Positions 7,549 to 15,698 of a DNA stretch of 64,000 bases are shown here, piece by piece. A model generated the notes under the pieces. That model was not told the origin of the DNA. It did not search any database and saw nothing but the letters and a program-made list of their open reading frames with translations. Position numbers and translations under genes: made by a program. Within the stretch, counting starts at the first letter, position 1, and every line of letters begins with the position of its first letter. The stretch comes from Streptomyces sp. SLBN-118 (GTDB taxonomy: Bacteria > Actinomycetota > Actinomycetes > Streptomycetales > Streptomycetaceae), in contig NZ_VFNP01000001.1 in assembly GCF_006715635.1 (NCBI RefSeq), positions 744,001 to 808,000 on the forward strand. The letters are read 5' to 3'.

Positions 7549-8259
7549 ATGGGGTCCTCGTACTACCAGTTCTGCCCCGTCGCGAAGGCGATGGAGCTGC
7601 TCGACGAGCGCTGGACGCTGCTGATCGTCCGGGAGCTGGTGACCGGGAGCGAGCATTTCAACGAGCTGCGCCGCGGCGTCCCGCGGATGTCCCCCACGCT
7701 GCTGTCCAAGAGGCTGCAGCAGCTGGTACGCGCCGGAATCGTCGAGAGGCGGACCGAGGGCACAGAGGTGCGGTACGTCCTGACACCGGCCGGCGACGAG
7801 CTACGGCCTGTGGTGGAGGCGCTCAGCGTCTGGGGTGTCCGATGGATCGGAGAACTCGGCGACGAGGATCTCGACCCGAAGCTCTTGCTGTGGGACATGC
7901 ATCGCCGCGTCGACGCCGAAGCCGTCCCGGAGGGGCGGACGGTGGTCCAGTTCCAGTTCCCGGACGTGCCCGCGCGCAACCGCCGCTGGTGGCTGGTGAT
8001 CACCGCCGCCGGTGCGGACGTCTGCGACGCGGACCCCGGCTTCACAGTGGCGGTGACGGTGACCGCGGGCCTGCGCCGCGTGATCGAGGTCTGGCGCGGC
8101 GATCTGAGCTGGTCCGACGCTCTGCGCACGGGCGCGCTCGAGGTACAGGGCCCCGAGGCGATGCGCCGGGCGGTGCCACGATGGTTCACGCTGCCTGCGT
8201 ACGCGGCGGCGCCCCGTCCGCTTGAGCCCGCCCCGGTCAGCCCGCGCCGCCCGGAGTGA
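7549..8259 (+). CDS. HxlR-family transcriptional regulator with C-terminal SCP2-like domain
   Basis: This has 236 residues. The N-terminal 110 form a winged helix of HxlR type: CPVAKAMELLDERWTLLIVREL, then FNELRRGVPRMSPTLLSKRL and the wing RTEGTEVRYVLTPAGDEL. The C-terminal 110 (MHRRVDAEAVPEGRTVVQF onward) resemble the SCP2/sterol-carrier-like extension seen on many actinobacterial HxlR proteins, a possible ligand pocket. ATG 7549 is used; the upstream part of the frame is unrelated to the family. Its 3' end overlaps the convergent response-regulator gene by 23 bp. The likely target is the divergent methyltransferase gene and itself. Confidence 0.9.
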   Translation: MGSSYYQFCPVAKAMELLDERWTLLIVRELVTGSEHFNELRRGVPRMSPTLLSKRLQQLVRAGIVERRTEGTEVRYVLTPAGDELRPVVEALSVWGVRWIGELGDEDLDPKLLLWDMHRRVDAEAVPEGRTVVQFQFPDVPARNRRWWLVITAAGADVCDADPGFTVAVTVTAGLRRVIEVWRGDLSWSDALRTGALEVQGPEAMRRAVPRWFTLPAYAAAPRPLEPAPVSPRRPE

Positions 8260-8914
8260 CCAGGCCCGTCTCGTACGCCACCACCACGGCCTGCGCCCTG
8301 CTGCCCAGATCCAGTTTGCTCATCGTGCGGTTGAGGTGTGTCTTGACCGTCGCCTCGCTGATGAACAGCTCGCCGGCGATCTCCAGATTGGACAGGCCCC
8401 TGGCGGTCAGCCTCAGCACCTCCACCTCGCGCGAGGTCAACGCCCCCAGATCGGGCGGCGAGGCGTCCGTACTCTCGGCACTGCCGGCCTGTCGGGCGAA
8501 CGCCTCGACCAGCCGGCGGGTGACGCTGGGCGCGAAGAGCGCATCTCCCCCGCGGACCGCCGCCACCGCGGCGAGCAGCCGTTCCGGCCCCGAGTCCTTG
8601 AGCAGAAAGCCGCAGGCACCGGCACGCAGCGCGCCGTAGACATACTCGTCCAGGTCGAAGGTGGTGAGCACCAGAACGCGGGGCAGCGGGTCCGGCGCCT
8701 CGGCGAGGATCTTCTCGGTGGCCGCGATGCCGCTCATGCCGGGCATCCGGATATCCATCAGGATGACGTCGGGACGGGTCTGTGCGGCCAGCGCGACGGC
8801 CTCCTCGCCGTCGCCCGCCTCCCCGACCACCTCGAAGCCGGGTGCCGCGCGCAGCAGCCCCACCAGTCCGGCGCGGATCAGGAACTGGTCGTCGACGACG
8901 AGCACCCTGGTCAT
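8237..8914 (-). CDS. NarL/LuxR-type two-component response regulator
   Basis: This has 225 residues. The receiver domain has the acidic pocket VLVVDDQ, the phosphoacceptor Asp54 in DVILMDIRMPG, the switch Thr in VLTTFD and Lys in FLLKDSG. The C-terminal LuxR-type HTH is LTSREVEVLRLTARGLSNLEIA, followed by ISEATVKTHLNRTMSKL. Its start overlaps the stop of the upstream kinase gene (ATGA, 8911-8914), so the two were a coupled pair. That kinase is now a fragment, so the regulator is effectively an orphan here unless another kinase phosphorylates it. Confidence 0.9.
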   Translation of the reverse strand: MTRVLVVDDQFLIRAGLVGLLRAAPGFEVVGEAGDGEEAVALAAQTRPDVILMDIRMPGMSGIAATEKILAEAPDPLPRVLVLTTFDLDEYVYGALRAGACGFLLKDSGPERLLAAVAAVRGGDALFAPSVTRRLVEAFARQAGSAESTDASPPDLGALTSREVEVLRLTARGLSNLEIAGELFISEATVKTHLNRTMSKLDLGSRAQAVVVAYETGLVTPGGAG

Positions 8915-9318
8915 CCCGACGTGTCGTCTCCCTCGCGTACGGCCTGCGTGGAGGTCGGCAGGGTCAGTCGCACCGCGAAACCTCCCTCGCTCCGCGGGCC
9001 GATGTCGACCCGCCCGCCGTAGAGCTTGGCCCGCTCACGCATGCCGATCAACCCGTGCCCGCCGCCGGGCCGAACCTTGTCCGGAATCACCCCCTGTCCG
9101 TCGTCCGTGACGGTCACCTCCAACTGGCGTGGCTCATAGCGCAGTTCCACGCTCGCGCGGGCTCCGGGCGCATGCTTCAGTACGTTGGTCAGCGCCTCCT
9201 GTACCACGCGGTACGCGCACAGGTCGACGCCGGGCGCAAGGGGGCGGGCCGTGCCCTCGATCCGCAGGTCGAGCCACACGCCCCCGGACCGTACGCGCTC
9301 GACCATCTCCCCAGCACG
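8911..9318 (-). pseudogene. Sensor histidine kinase remnant (HATPase domain only)
   Basis: Only about the last 130 residues of a NarL-partner kinase remain. They begin near MVERVRSGGVWLDLRIEG and run through LCAYRVVQEALTNVLKHA (N box), VTVTDDGQG (G1) and GHGLIGMRERAKLYGG (G2) to the stop that overlaps the response regulator. The sensor, transmembrane and dimerisation/His segments are missing. The homology ends at about 9318, precisely where a signal-peptide gene begins on the other strand, so this is a deletion junction. Without the His-containing helix it cannot act as a kinase. Confidence 0.85.
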
Positions 9319-9783
9319 ATGACAGCACGAAAGAGCCTCGCCCTGGCGACGGCCACGGTGGCGCTGGGCACCGGGCTCGCGATGGCCGCTCCGGCCGCCC
9401 TGGCGGCGCCGGCGGCGCACAGCACGCCGGGCACCACCGCTTCGCAGACCGGAGCCTCCGCCTCCAAGGCCGGCTGGCACCTGATCTGGGGGCCGAAGAG
9501 CCACAAGCCCACCACGTACTGGGCCACGCCCGACTTCGTCCCGCGCAGCGGCACGCTCGGCGTCAACGCGCGCTGCTGGAACGGCGGTGACGGCACCAAG
9601 TACAAGATCGACGTTGTGCGGACGCGCGACAAGAAGGTCGTCAAGAAGGGCGGCTGGGGGTACTGCAACGGCGGCTGGATGACGGTGAAGGCGAACGCGT
9701 CGTCCGGGACGTCGTACTACATGCGCATCTACCTGAAGGGCAAGGCGCACACGGTCGAGGCGAAGGCCTACTACTACCGCTGA
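9319..9783 (+). CDS. Small secreted protein of unknown function
   Basis: This has 154 residues. A Sec signal peptide is clear: MTARKS, then the hydrophobic LALATATVALGTGLAMA, then a cleavage region with ALAAPAAH. The mature part is basic and aromatic, with two cysteines (ARCWNGG and GYCNGGW) that could form one disulfide, and ends in a YYYR tail. No known domain is recognised. No good ribosome binding site is present because the sequence immediately upstream of ATG 9319 belongs to the kinase remnant. The deletion has probably removed the native promoter and leader, and expression is doubtful. Confidence 0.7.
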   Translation: MTARKSLALATATVALGTGLAMAAPAALAAPAAHSTPGTTASQTGASASKAGWHLIWGPKSHKPTTYWATPDFVPRSGTLGVNARCWNGGDGTKYKIDVVRTRDKKVVKKGGWGYCNGGWMTVKANASSGTSYYMRIYLKGKAHTVEAKAYYYR

Positions 9784-9830
9784 GACGGGGGACGGTCGTC
9801 GCCGGCGAACACCGCCGGCACGACCGGAGT

Positions 9831-9867
9831 GCGGCCCGGTCCTCCCTTCGCGGGAGAGCCGGGCCGC
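9831..9867 (+). terminator. Strong hairpin after the secreted-protein gene
   Basis: GCGGCCCGG at 9831-9839 pairs with CCGGGCCGC at 9859-9867. The stem continues inward through TCCTCCC and CGGGAGA around a TTCG loop. It lies about 50 bp after the stop codon. This is a typical U-poor streptomycete terminator. Confidence 0.7.
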
Positions 9868-10279
9868 CTGCTGCTGTCCGGAGGCGACGTGAACGGCGAG
9901 GTGACGGCAGCGAGTTCCTGCGCGCGGGCGGGATGGGCAACCGCGTGATTAGGTCCGGTAGGTGCACATGACTTCTTCTCGGCTGAATGCCGCTCGATCG
10001 TTTCTCTTTCGACTGGGGTTCCCAATTTCGAGCATAGGAGCCGGGCCATTGGGTGCTCGACGGATTGTGCTCCGGGCAATTTCCGGTCGGGAAGCTCTGA
10101 TCCGGGGAAGTTCTGGTCCGGGCACGGCAATTCAAATCCGCAATAATCCAGCGGTCCAGTATTGAAGGGCCAACCACTGATCCGTTCGAGTGAGCACCGA
10201 TCGACAATCCGTGTCCATAATGGAGAAGGGGCGACAGGCAGCAAACCCATGTTCGGGCAAGGCCGGGAGGCGGGCCGAT
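9868..10279 (+). promoter_or_regulatory. Leader region of the protease-nuclease gene, with a 30-bp-spaced direct repeat
   Basis: This gap is clearly poorer in GC than its surroundings and holds no convincing gene. It contains an imperfect direct repeat of about 22 bp: CCGGGCAATTTCCGGTC at 10072-10088 and CCGGGGAAGTTCTGGTCC at 10102-10119. The two copies are 30 bp apart, close to three helical turns, so a protein could bind both on one face. No clear -35/-10 pair was found. The repeat ends about 155 bp before the chosen start codon. Confidence 0.35.
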
Positions 10280-12514
10280 ATGACAGTGCAGCAGTTGTCG
10301 CATGCCGAAACAGAATATCTCTCACAAATAAAGCAGGCCCACGAGCGCTACGAGATGCGTGCGGCGGAGCGTGCGCGTAACCTGCGCGTCCTCGACCGGC
10401 GCGGCATCCTTCACACCGACGCCCCGGAGCGCGTGGAGAAGAGGCTGGCCCGCCTCGGCGCCGACCTGGCGCTGGCGACAGCGATTGAACAGACACCGAC
10501 GGCTGCCACCACGGGCAGCAGTCTGGAGCTGGCCCCGGACTCCTTCGGCGCCGATGTACTGGGTCTCGAACGCCTTATGGGGCGCAATGACCTCATCGAA
10601 GTCGGTTTCCTGGAAACGGGCTTCATAGCGGCGCGCTCGATCGGGCGCGTGACCGTCCGGGCAGGCGGCGGGGGCCATCACGGCACCGGATTCCTCATCT
10701 CCCCGACGCTCCTGATGACGAACAATCATGTGCTGCGCACCGCGGACGAAGCGAGCAACGGAGTCATCGAATTCAACTTCCAGGCCGGGCTGGACGGACA
10801 GCCACTCCTGCCCGTGGTGTTCCGGCTGGAGCCGCAGACCTTCTTCGTCACGGACCGGGACCTCGACTTCAGCGTGGTCGCCGTGGCACAGCGCTCCCAG
10901 GACGGACAGCCGCTCACGCCGTTCGGCCGGCTGCCCCTGCGGGAAGCCGAGGGCAAGGTCATACTCGGCGAGGTCGTCAACATCATCCAGCACCCCAACG
11001 GCGAGCCCAAACAGCTCGCGCTGCGCGAGAACACCGTGGTGGACCTGCTGGAGAAGTTCGTGCACTACGAGACCGACACGGCCCCCGGCTCGTCCGGGTC
11101 TCCGGTCTTCAACGACCAGTGGGAGGTCGTGGCCCTGCATCACGCCGGTGTTCCTCGCACCGACGAGCACGGCAGGCCCCTTGCCGTCGACGGATCCGTC
11201 TGGGAGCCGAGCATGGGTGAGCACCGGCTCGACTGGAAGGCCAATGAGGGCGTACGGATCAGCCGCGTCCTCGGCGCGCTCCGGCAGGTCCCGATGTCCG
11301 GCCCCGCCGCGGCGCTCCGCGAGGAGATATTCGCGGCCGGTGCGGCACTGCACCCGGTGGAGGTGTCGCCACCGCCGGGCAGGACGAACGGCGTCGGGCC
11401 CCAGAGTCTCGCGGGCCCCGTGGCGAACGGGACCGCGCAGCAGCCGGTGCCCGCAGGGCCAGTTCGTCTGAGCGTCCCGCTGAACATCACTATCAGCGTG
11501 GACCCCGCCACCTTCCAGACGCAGGCCGCCACCACGGCCGCGGCTCCGGCACCGGCGCCCGTTCCGGCCACCGCCCTTGCAGGTCTTCCGGGCCTTCCGG
11601 GCCTTCCGGGCATCGCCGTCGGTCACATCGACGGTCAGTCGCCCGCCGACAACGACCTGGCCGCCGCACGGGTCAACCTCGCGGCCGCCAGGACTCGTCC
11701 CTACTACGACGCGGCCGCGGACCGTATCGCGCGGGACGCCTATTACGCGGACATCCGCACCGGCAGCCCCACCGGCCTTCGCCGCGCGCTCGCCGAACTG
11801 CTGGAGGCGACCCATGAGCACCGGCCCGCGTACAAGCCGATGCGCATGCTCTACCCGTGGGTCGACCTGCACCCGGACGAGCAGTTGCGCAGCATCTACT
11901 CGGGCAAGGACTTCACTCCCGAAGAGCTGATAGAGGCCGACGCCGCGGTGGAGGCGGCCCGGATCGGACGCTGGCAGGAGTTCCTCCTGCACGAGAGTGC
12001 GCCCGGCCCCGGAGCACTGGAGGCCGAGTTCGACGCCCTGGAGGCGGCACTGCCGTTCAACTGCGAGCACGTCGTGCCCCAGTCCTGGTTCGCCAAGAAG
12101 GAGCCCATGCGCGGGGATCTCCATCATCTCTTCGCCTGCGAGTCGGCATGCAACAGCTTCCGCGGGAACATTCCGTACTTCGACTTCGCTGACAGCGAGG
12201 AAGTCGTACGGCACTCCTGCGGGCGCCGCGAGCCGCTCAAGTTCGAGCCGTCGGCGGGCAAGGGGCCTGTCGCCCGCGCGACGCTGTACTTCCTGCTGCG
12301 CTACCCCGGATTTATCGGGGACGAAGGGCGCGAACTCCAGCGCGAGCGTCTGGACCTTCTGCTGTCCTGGCACGCCGCTGACGCGGTCAGCGAGTACGAG
12401 CGGCACCGCAACGCGGCGACAGCCGAGATACAGGGCAACCGCAATCCGCTCATCGACCACCCGGAGTGGGCCGAGGAGATCGACTTCGCCGGTGCCTGGC
12501 CCGACGGCGGCTGA
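10280..12514 (+). CDS. Trypsin-like serine protease fused to an endonuclease I domain
   Basis: This has 744 residues. A helical N-terminus (about 1-100) is followed by a chymotrypsin-fold protease. Catalytic His150 is in MTNNHVL, Asp196 in DLDFSVVAV and Ser272 in GSSGSPVF. A proline/alanine-rich linker with GLPGLPGLPG follows. The C-terminal third matches the endonuclease I (EndA/NucM) family: CEHVVPQSWF with Glu596-His597, GDLHHLF with Asp613, and the metal-site segment NSFRGNIPY. Both catalytic sites look intact. GGGAGG 9 bp before ATG 10280 fixes the start; earlier in-frame starts (10190, 10220) lack one. No signal peptide is seen, so it acts in the cytoplasm. A plausible role is a nuclease effector held inactive until proteolysis. 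It faces the metacaspase gene across 11 bp. Confidence 0.85.
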   Translation: MTVQQLSHAETEYLSQIKQAHERYEMRAAERARNLRVLDRRGILHTDAPERVEKRLARLGADLALATAIEQTPTAATTGSSLELAPDSFGADVLGLERLMGRNDLIEVGFLETGFIAARSIGRVTVRAGGGGHHGTGFLISPTLLMTNNHVLRTADEASNGVIEFNFQAGLDGQPLLPVVFRLEPQTFFVTDRDLDFSVVAVAQRSQDGQPLTPFGRLPLREAEGKVILGEVVNIIQHPNGEPKQLALRENTVVDLLEKFVHYETDTAPGSSGSPVFNDQWEVVALHHAGVPRTDEHGRPLAVDGSVWEPSMGEHRLDWKANEGVRISRVLGALRQVPMSGPAAALREEIFAAGAALHPVEVSPPPGRTNGVGPQSLAGPVANGTAQQPVPAGPVRLSVPLNITISVDPATFQTQAATTAAAPAPAPVPATALAGLPGLPGLPGIAVGHIDGQSPADNDLAAARVNLAAARTRPYYDAAADRIARDAYYADIRTGSPTGLRRALAELLEATHEHRPAYKPMRMLYPWVDLHPDEQLRSIYSGKDFTPEELIEADAAVEAARIGRWQEFLLHESAPGPGALEAEFDALEAALPFNCEHVVPQSWFAKKEPMRGDLHHLFACESACNSFRGNIPYFDFADSEEVVRHSCGRREPLKFEPSAGKGPVARATLYFLLRYPGFIGDEGRELQRERLDLLLSWHAADAVSEYERHRNAATAEIQGNRNPLIDHPEWAEEIDFAGAWPDGG

Positions 12515-12525
12515 CGAGCGGCCTT

Positions 12526-13374
12526 CTAGACCGTGAAGGGGCGCTGCTCCAGGAACGCGTCCCCGGGATGGCCGGTCACGTAGAGATTCGGGCTCTGCGT
12601 GGCCGGCATGTTCCGCACGATGTCGCGGTGGAAGGCACGGTACCCGCCGTGGAACGTCCCGCCGTCCCACACCTCCAGCAGCGTGCCGGTGAACTTGCCG
12701 TTGACCGGGCCGTCGGAGGAGAGCTGGTTGTCCTGGCAGCCGGAGATGAGCAGGGCGTTCACTTCCTGCTCACCGTTGCGGGTGCCCAGCGCGCGCTGGA
12801 TCTCCTGGAAGAACTCCTTGTCCCGCTGGTAGATCTCGAACTGCTTGGCGACCGGCATGAGCCGTGAGGCGTTCTCGATCTCGTCGGGGTCGCTGGTCTG
12901 GAACTGCTCCCGCATGGCCTCGGCGCTGAGGACTTCCCGTACCTCGATACCGGTCCCGCTGTGGCAGGAGTCGAGGAGCGCGAGGATCCTCACACCGTCG
13001 TCGAAGCGGCTGAACTCCCGGTAGAGCTCGTCGTCCAGGAATTCGCGGTCGAAGAGGACGAGGGTTTCGTCGAAGTCGTCCAGCTCGTCGTCGGAGCCGA
13101 CAGCGTTCGGGACCTGACCGCCGTGACCCGAGTACGTGAACATCAGGATGTCCCCGCTCCTCAGTGTCTTGGCGGCCTTGCGCAGCTCCGCGGTGACGTT
13201 TTCGACGGTGCCGTCGGAGGTGAGGAGAACCGTGTCGTCGAAGCCTGCTTCGCGGGCCAGGCGGGCCATGTCGTTGGCGTCGTTCTCGCATGCGACGAGC
13301 TCGCCGTCCCAGCCGCCGTATTTCGCTGGGTCGACCTTGTTGAGTCCGACGTGGAGGGAGAGGCCAGTGGACAT
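12526..13374 (-). CDS. Metacaspase (peptidase C14, caspase-like)
   Basis: This has 282 residues. The caspase fold is evident: FTYSGHGG with catalytic His84, the acidic segment DDELDDFDETLVLFD (94-109) that shapes the S1 pocket of metacaspases, and LALLDSCHSGTG with catalytic Cys137. Metacaspases cut after Arg or Lys. AAGGAG before ATG 13374 is a good ribosome binding site. It is transcribed divergently from the hydrolase/NTPase operon and converges on the protease-nuclease gene. Several Arg/Lys-rich segments in the neighbouring proteins would be natural substrates. It lacks a signal peptide and any obvious adaptor domain, so it is a free executioner or initiator protease. Confidence 0.88.
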   Translation of the reverse strand: MSTGLSLHVGLNKVDPAKYGGWDGELVACENDANDMARLAREAGFDDTVLLTSDGTVENVTAELRKAAKTLRSGDILMFTYSGHGGQVPNAVGSDDELDDFDETLVLFDREFLDDELYREFSRFDDGVRILALLDSCHSGTGIEVREVLSAEAMREQFQTSDPDEIENASRLMPVAKQFEIYQRDKEFFQEIQRALGTRNGEQEVNALLISGCQDNQLSSDGPVNGKFTGTLLEVWDGGTFHGGYRAFHRDIVRNMPATQSPNLYVTGHPGDAFLEQRPFTV

Positions 13375-13550
13375 GAGAAGTGCTCCTTGTGCCTGGGTGG
13401 CGTGCGTCGTCTGGATGAGTTCCGTGCACCTTCGGTGTCTGAACCCTCTTCCGGCGAGCGGGCGCCCGAATGGCGGACACGCAACGGCAGGCCAATACTG
13501 AAATCACCGACGCCCCGGTGGGCGGCGTCCGTGCCCTGTCGGGAGGCTCA

Positions 13551-14495
13551 ATGCAACCCAGGGTCATCTACGTCCACGGCAATGGGAACAAGGTCCGCTC
13601 GGAACTGCTCAAGTCCCAGTGGGACACGGCTCTTTTCGGCCGGGACATGGGCGATTGTTCACGCATGGCGTACTGGGCTCCGCTTCGCTACGACAAACCC
13701 CTGCCCGACCACCGGCCCGACCCGCTGGAGGGTGGACCGGTCGACGGCGGGACTGTGGAGACCGAGGGAAGATACGCCCCGGAGGAGTTCGAGGCGCCGG
13801 AGGAATTCGTGGCGCGAACCATCCACGAAGCCCGGTTCGACGGGGGCGGGATCGCGCCGGAGTCGGTGCCCGGTGCAGGCGGGGTGAAGCACGCGCTCAC
13901 CAACTGGCTGCTTGAGATGACGTACCTCGGAGACACACTCGCCGAGACGGAGGAGACAGGGCAGGGCGCACAACTGCCCCTCGAAGCAATGCCGTTGCCG
14001 GGTCCCGCCCGCAAGGCGGTGTTCCGGATGCTCGTCAAGCACACCTTCAAGGACGTCCACGCCTATTTCTTCGGTGGTGCGGGAGCGGCGATCCGCGGTG
14101 TGGTCAAAGGAATGCTGGAGGGCCTGGACAGCGCCCCGCTGGCGGTCGTCGGGCACAGTCTCGGGTCCATCGTCGCCTATGAGGTGCTGGCCGACGAGGA
14201 GCGCGACGTCGAGCTCTTCGTCACCGTGGGGTCGCCGCTGGCGATCACCGAGGTGCAGGACCACCTGGCGAAACCACCCGCGGTTCCGTCCGGAGTACGG
14301 GCCTGGCGCAATGCCTCGGATCTGCGTGATCTGGTCGCTCTCGACCACACGCTCAGGCCCGAGTACGCGCCGGTTGAAAAGGTGACCGATCTGCTGGTCA
14401 CCAACGACAGCAAGAACCATCACGGCATCTCCGAGTATCTGGGAAATCCGAAGGTGAGAGAGCCGTTCCAGCGGATGTTCAGCCACCTTGCGTGA
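13551..14495 (+). CDS. Alpha/beta hydrolase (lipase/esterase-like) of the conflict operon
   Basis: This has 314 residues from ATG 13551. The strand VIYVHGNGNK lies at the N-terminus, a variable acidic insertion at residues 55-140, and the nucleophile elbow VVGHSLGS has Ser203. Later features are DLRDLVALDHTL and HHGISEYLGNP, which may supply the acid and the histidine. The arrangement is close to lipase-like hydrolases that attack membrane lipids. A longer start at 13470 is open, but only 13551 has a strong ribosome binding site (GGGAGG, 13541-13546). It is the first gene of a five-gene run with the two NTPases and two proteases. It could act as an alternative effector or as a regulator of them. 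Confidence 0.8.
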   Translation: MQPRVIYVHGNGNKVRSELLKSQWDTALFGRDMGDCSRMAYWAPLRYDKPLPDHRPDPLEGGPVDGGTVETEGRYAPEEFEAPEEFVARTIHEARFDGGGIAPESVPGAGGVKHALTNWLLEMTYLGDTLAETEETGQGAQLPLEAMPLPGPARKAVFRMLVKHTFKDVHAYFFGGAGAAIRGVVKGMLEGLDSAPLAVVGHSLGSIVAYEVLADEERDVELFVTVGSPLAITEVQDHLAKPPAVPSGVRAWRNASDLRDLVALDHTLRPEYAPVEKVTDLLVTNDSKNHHGISEYLGNPKVREPFQRMFSHLA

Positions 14496-14540
14496 GTGCA
14501 AACCGGGTGGAAGCATGACAACTAGGAGATGGCCGTTCTC

Positions 14541-15698
14541 ATGCTCCCCAGGGGGCGGCTGGGCAGGTGTGACATGCCGTTGGCCGACACGGAATGGGAC
14601 CTCGTCACCATGTGGGTACGGGAGTACCTGCTCGACACCACCGAGCCCCACACTCAGCTCGTCCAGTATGGTTTCGCCCCGGAATTCGTCGCCGCCCTGC
14701 CTCTGACCGCTGTCAGCGCGGAAAATGCCCGCGCACTGGTTCAAGCTTCACGCAAAGACATCAAGGGCCAGCTCAAACTCGTCGAAGTCGTCGCCACGGT
14801 CGACAGACTCAGCGTCCTGCCTGAGGTTTCCAAGGTTCTCGAATTCCAGGACCGGCTGCGCGAGGACTGCCGCGTCCACGCCTCGCAGGACAACTTCCGC
14901 ACCTGCGTCCTCAAGAACGGCACCGAGGTCTTCATCGACCGCAGGAACCTGCGCGAGACACTGCGTCAGTTCGTCGACGATCCCGAGAAATCCGTCCTGC
15001 TGGTCGACGGCGACGAGGACAGCGGACGGTCGTACACGTACAAGCTCATCCGCCATGTCGGTCAGCACTACGGATTCCGTCCCGCCCGGGTGACCCTGTC
15101 GCACACGTCCACCGCGGACAAGGTGGTCCGCCGTTTCGCCGAATTCGTCTCCGACCCCCGCTCGGGGGTCTCACCGCTGAACCCCACGGAGCTCAACGAC
15201 CAACTGCCGTCGATCGACGACGCCGTGCACTGGGTCGTCGGCAGAGCGACAGCTGTCGAGGACCGCTTCTGGCTGGTCCTGGACGAGTGCGACAAGCTCG
15301 ACCCCAGCTCCGATGTGTGGGACTTCATCGGTCAGCTGGCACTCGCCATCTACGAACACGCCGCCGTACGAGGCGACCAGGCACCCCGCCTGGTACTGCT
15401 CGGCTACGGGCCCTCGATGCGCCAACTCCCCTACGACCTGCGGGGAAGCATGTGCTGGGACACGGCCAAGGTTGCCGAACCCGCCGATCTGCGTACCTTC
15501 TTCGACCAGTACTTCCACGAATCGCCTCCCGGCTTCCTCGGCGGCGGACCGCCCGACGAGGCCACGATCACCGAACTCGTGGACGTGGCCGTCCAGGAGG
15601 TACTGCGGGCCGCGGAGACGCGCACCGGCAGCGAGAGCTACATGAGACGAGTCTGCACGGCGGCGGAGGGGGCGATCCGTGTCTACCGGGGCCTCTGA
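14541..15698 (+). CDS. Divergent P-loop NTPase with N-terminal helical domain
   Basis: This has 385 residues if started at ATG 14541, with AGGAG at 14524-14528; ATG 14529 and ATG 14574 are alternatives. Residues 10-90 form a helical domain (WDLVTMWVREYLL, YGFAPEFVAAL) that recalls the small adaptor domains of STAND-type conflict systems. The ATPase core has an atypical Walker A GDEDSGRSYT near 157-166 and Walker B WLVLDECDKL near 244-253. No arginine finger or TPR tail is obvious. It overlaps the next gene by 20 bp, so the two NTPases are translationally coupled. It may be a second switch or a partner of the large STAND protein. I do not recognise a named family. Confidence 0.7.
   Translation: MLPRGRLGRCDMPLADTEWDLVTMWVREYLLDTTEPHTQLVQYGFAPEFVAALPLTAVSAENARALVQASRKDIKGQLKLVEVVATVDRLSVLPEVSKVLEFQDRLREDCRVHASQDNFRTCVLKNGTEVFIDRRNLRETLRQFVDDPEKSVLLVDGDEDSGRSYTYKLIRHVGQHYGFRPARVTLSHTSTADKVVRRFAEFVSDPRSGVSPLNPTELNDQLPSIDDAVHWVVGRATAVEDRFWLVLDECDKLDPSSDVWDFIGQLALAIYEHAAVRGDQAPRLVLLGYGPSMRQLPYDLRGSMCWDTAKVAEPADLRTFFDQYFHESPPGFLGGGPPDEATITELVDVAVQEVLRAAETRTGSESYMRRVCTAAEGAIRVYRGL

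Noticed and set aside
10322..12670. 782-codon minus-strand open frame opposite the protease-nuclease gene
   Set aside because: The plus strand has two sets of intact catalytic motifs; the antisense product is compositionally odd and has no recognisable features.
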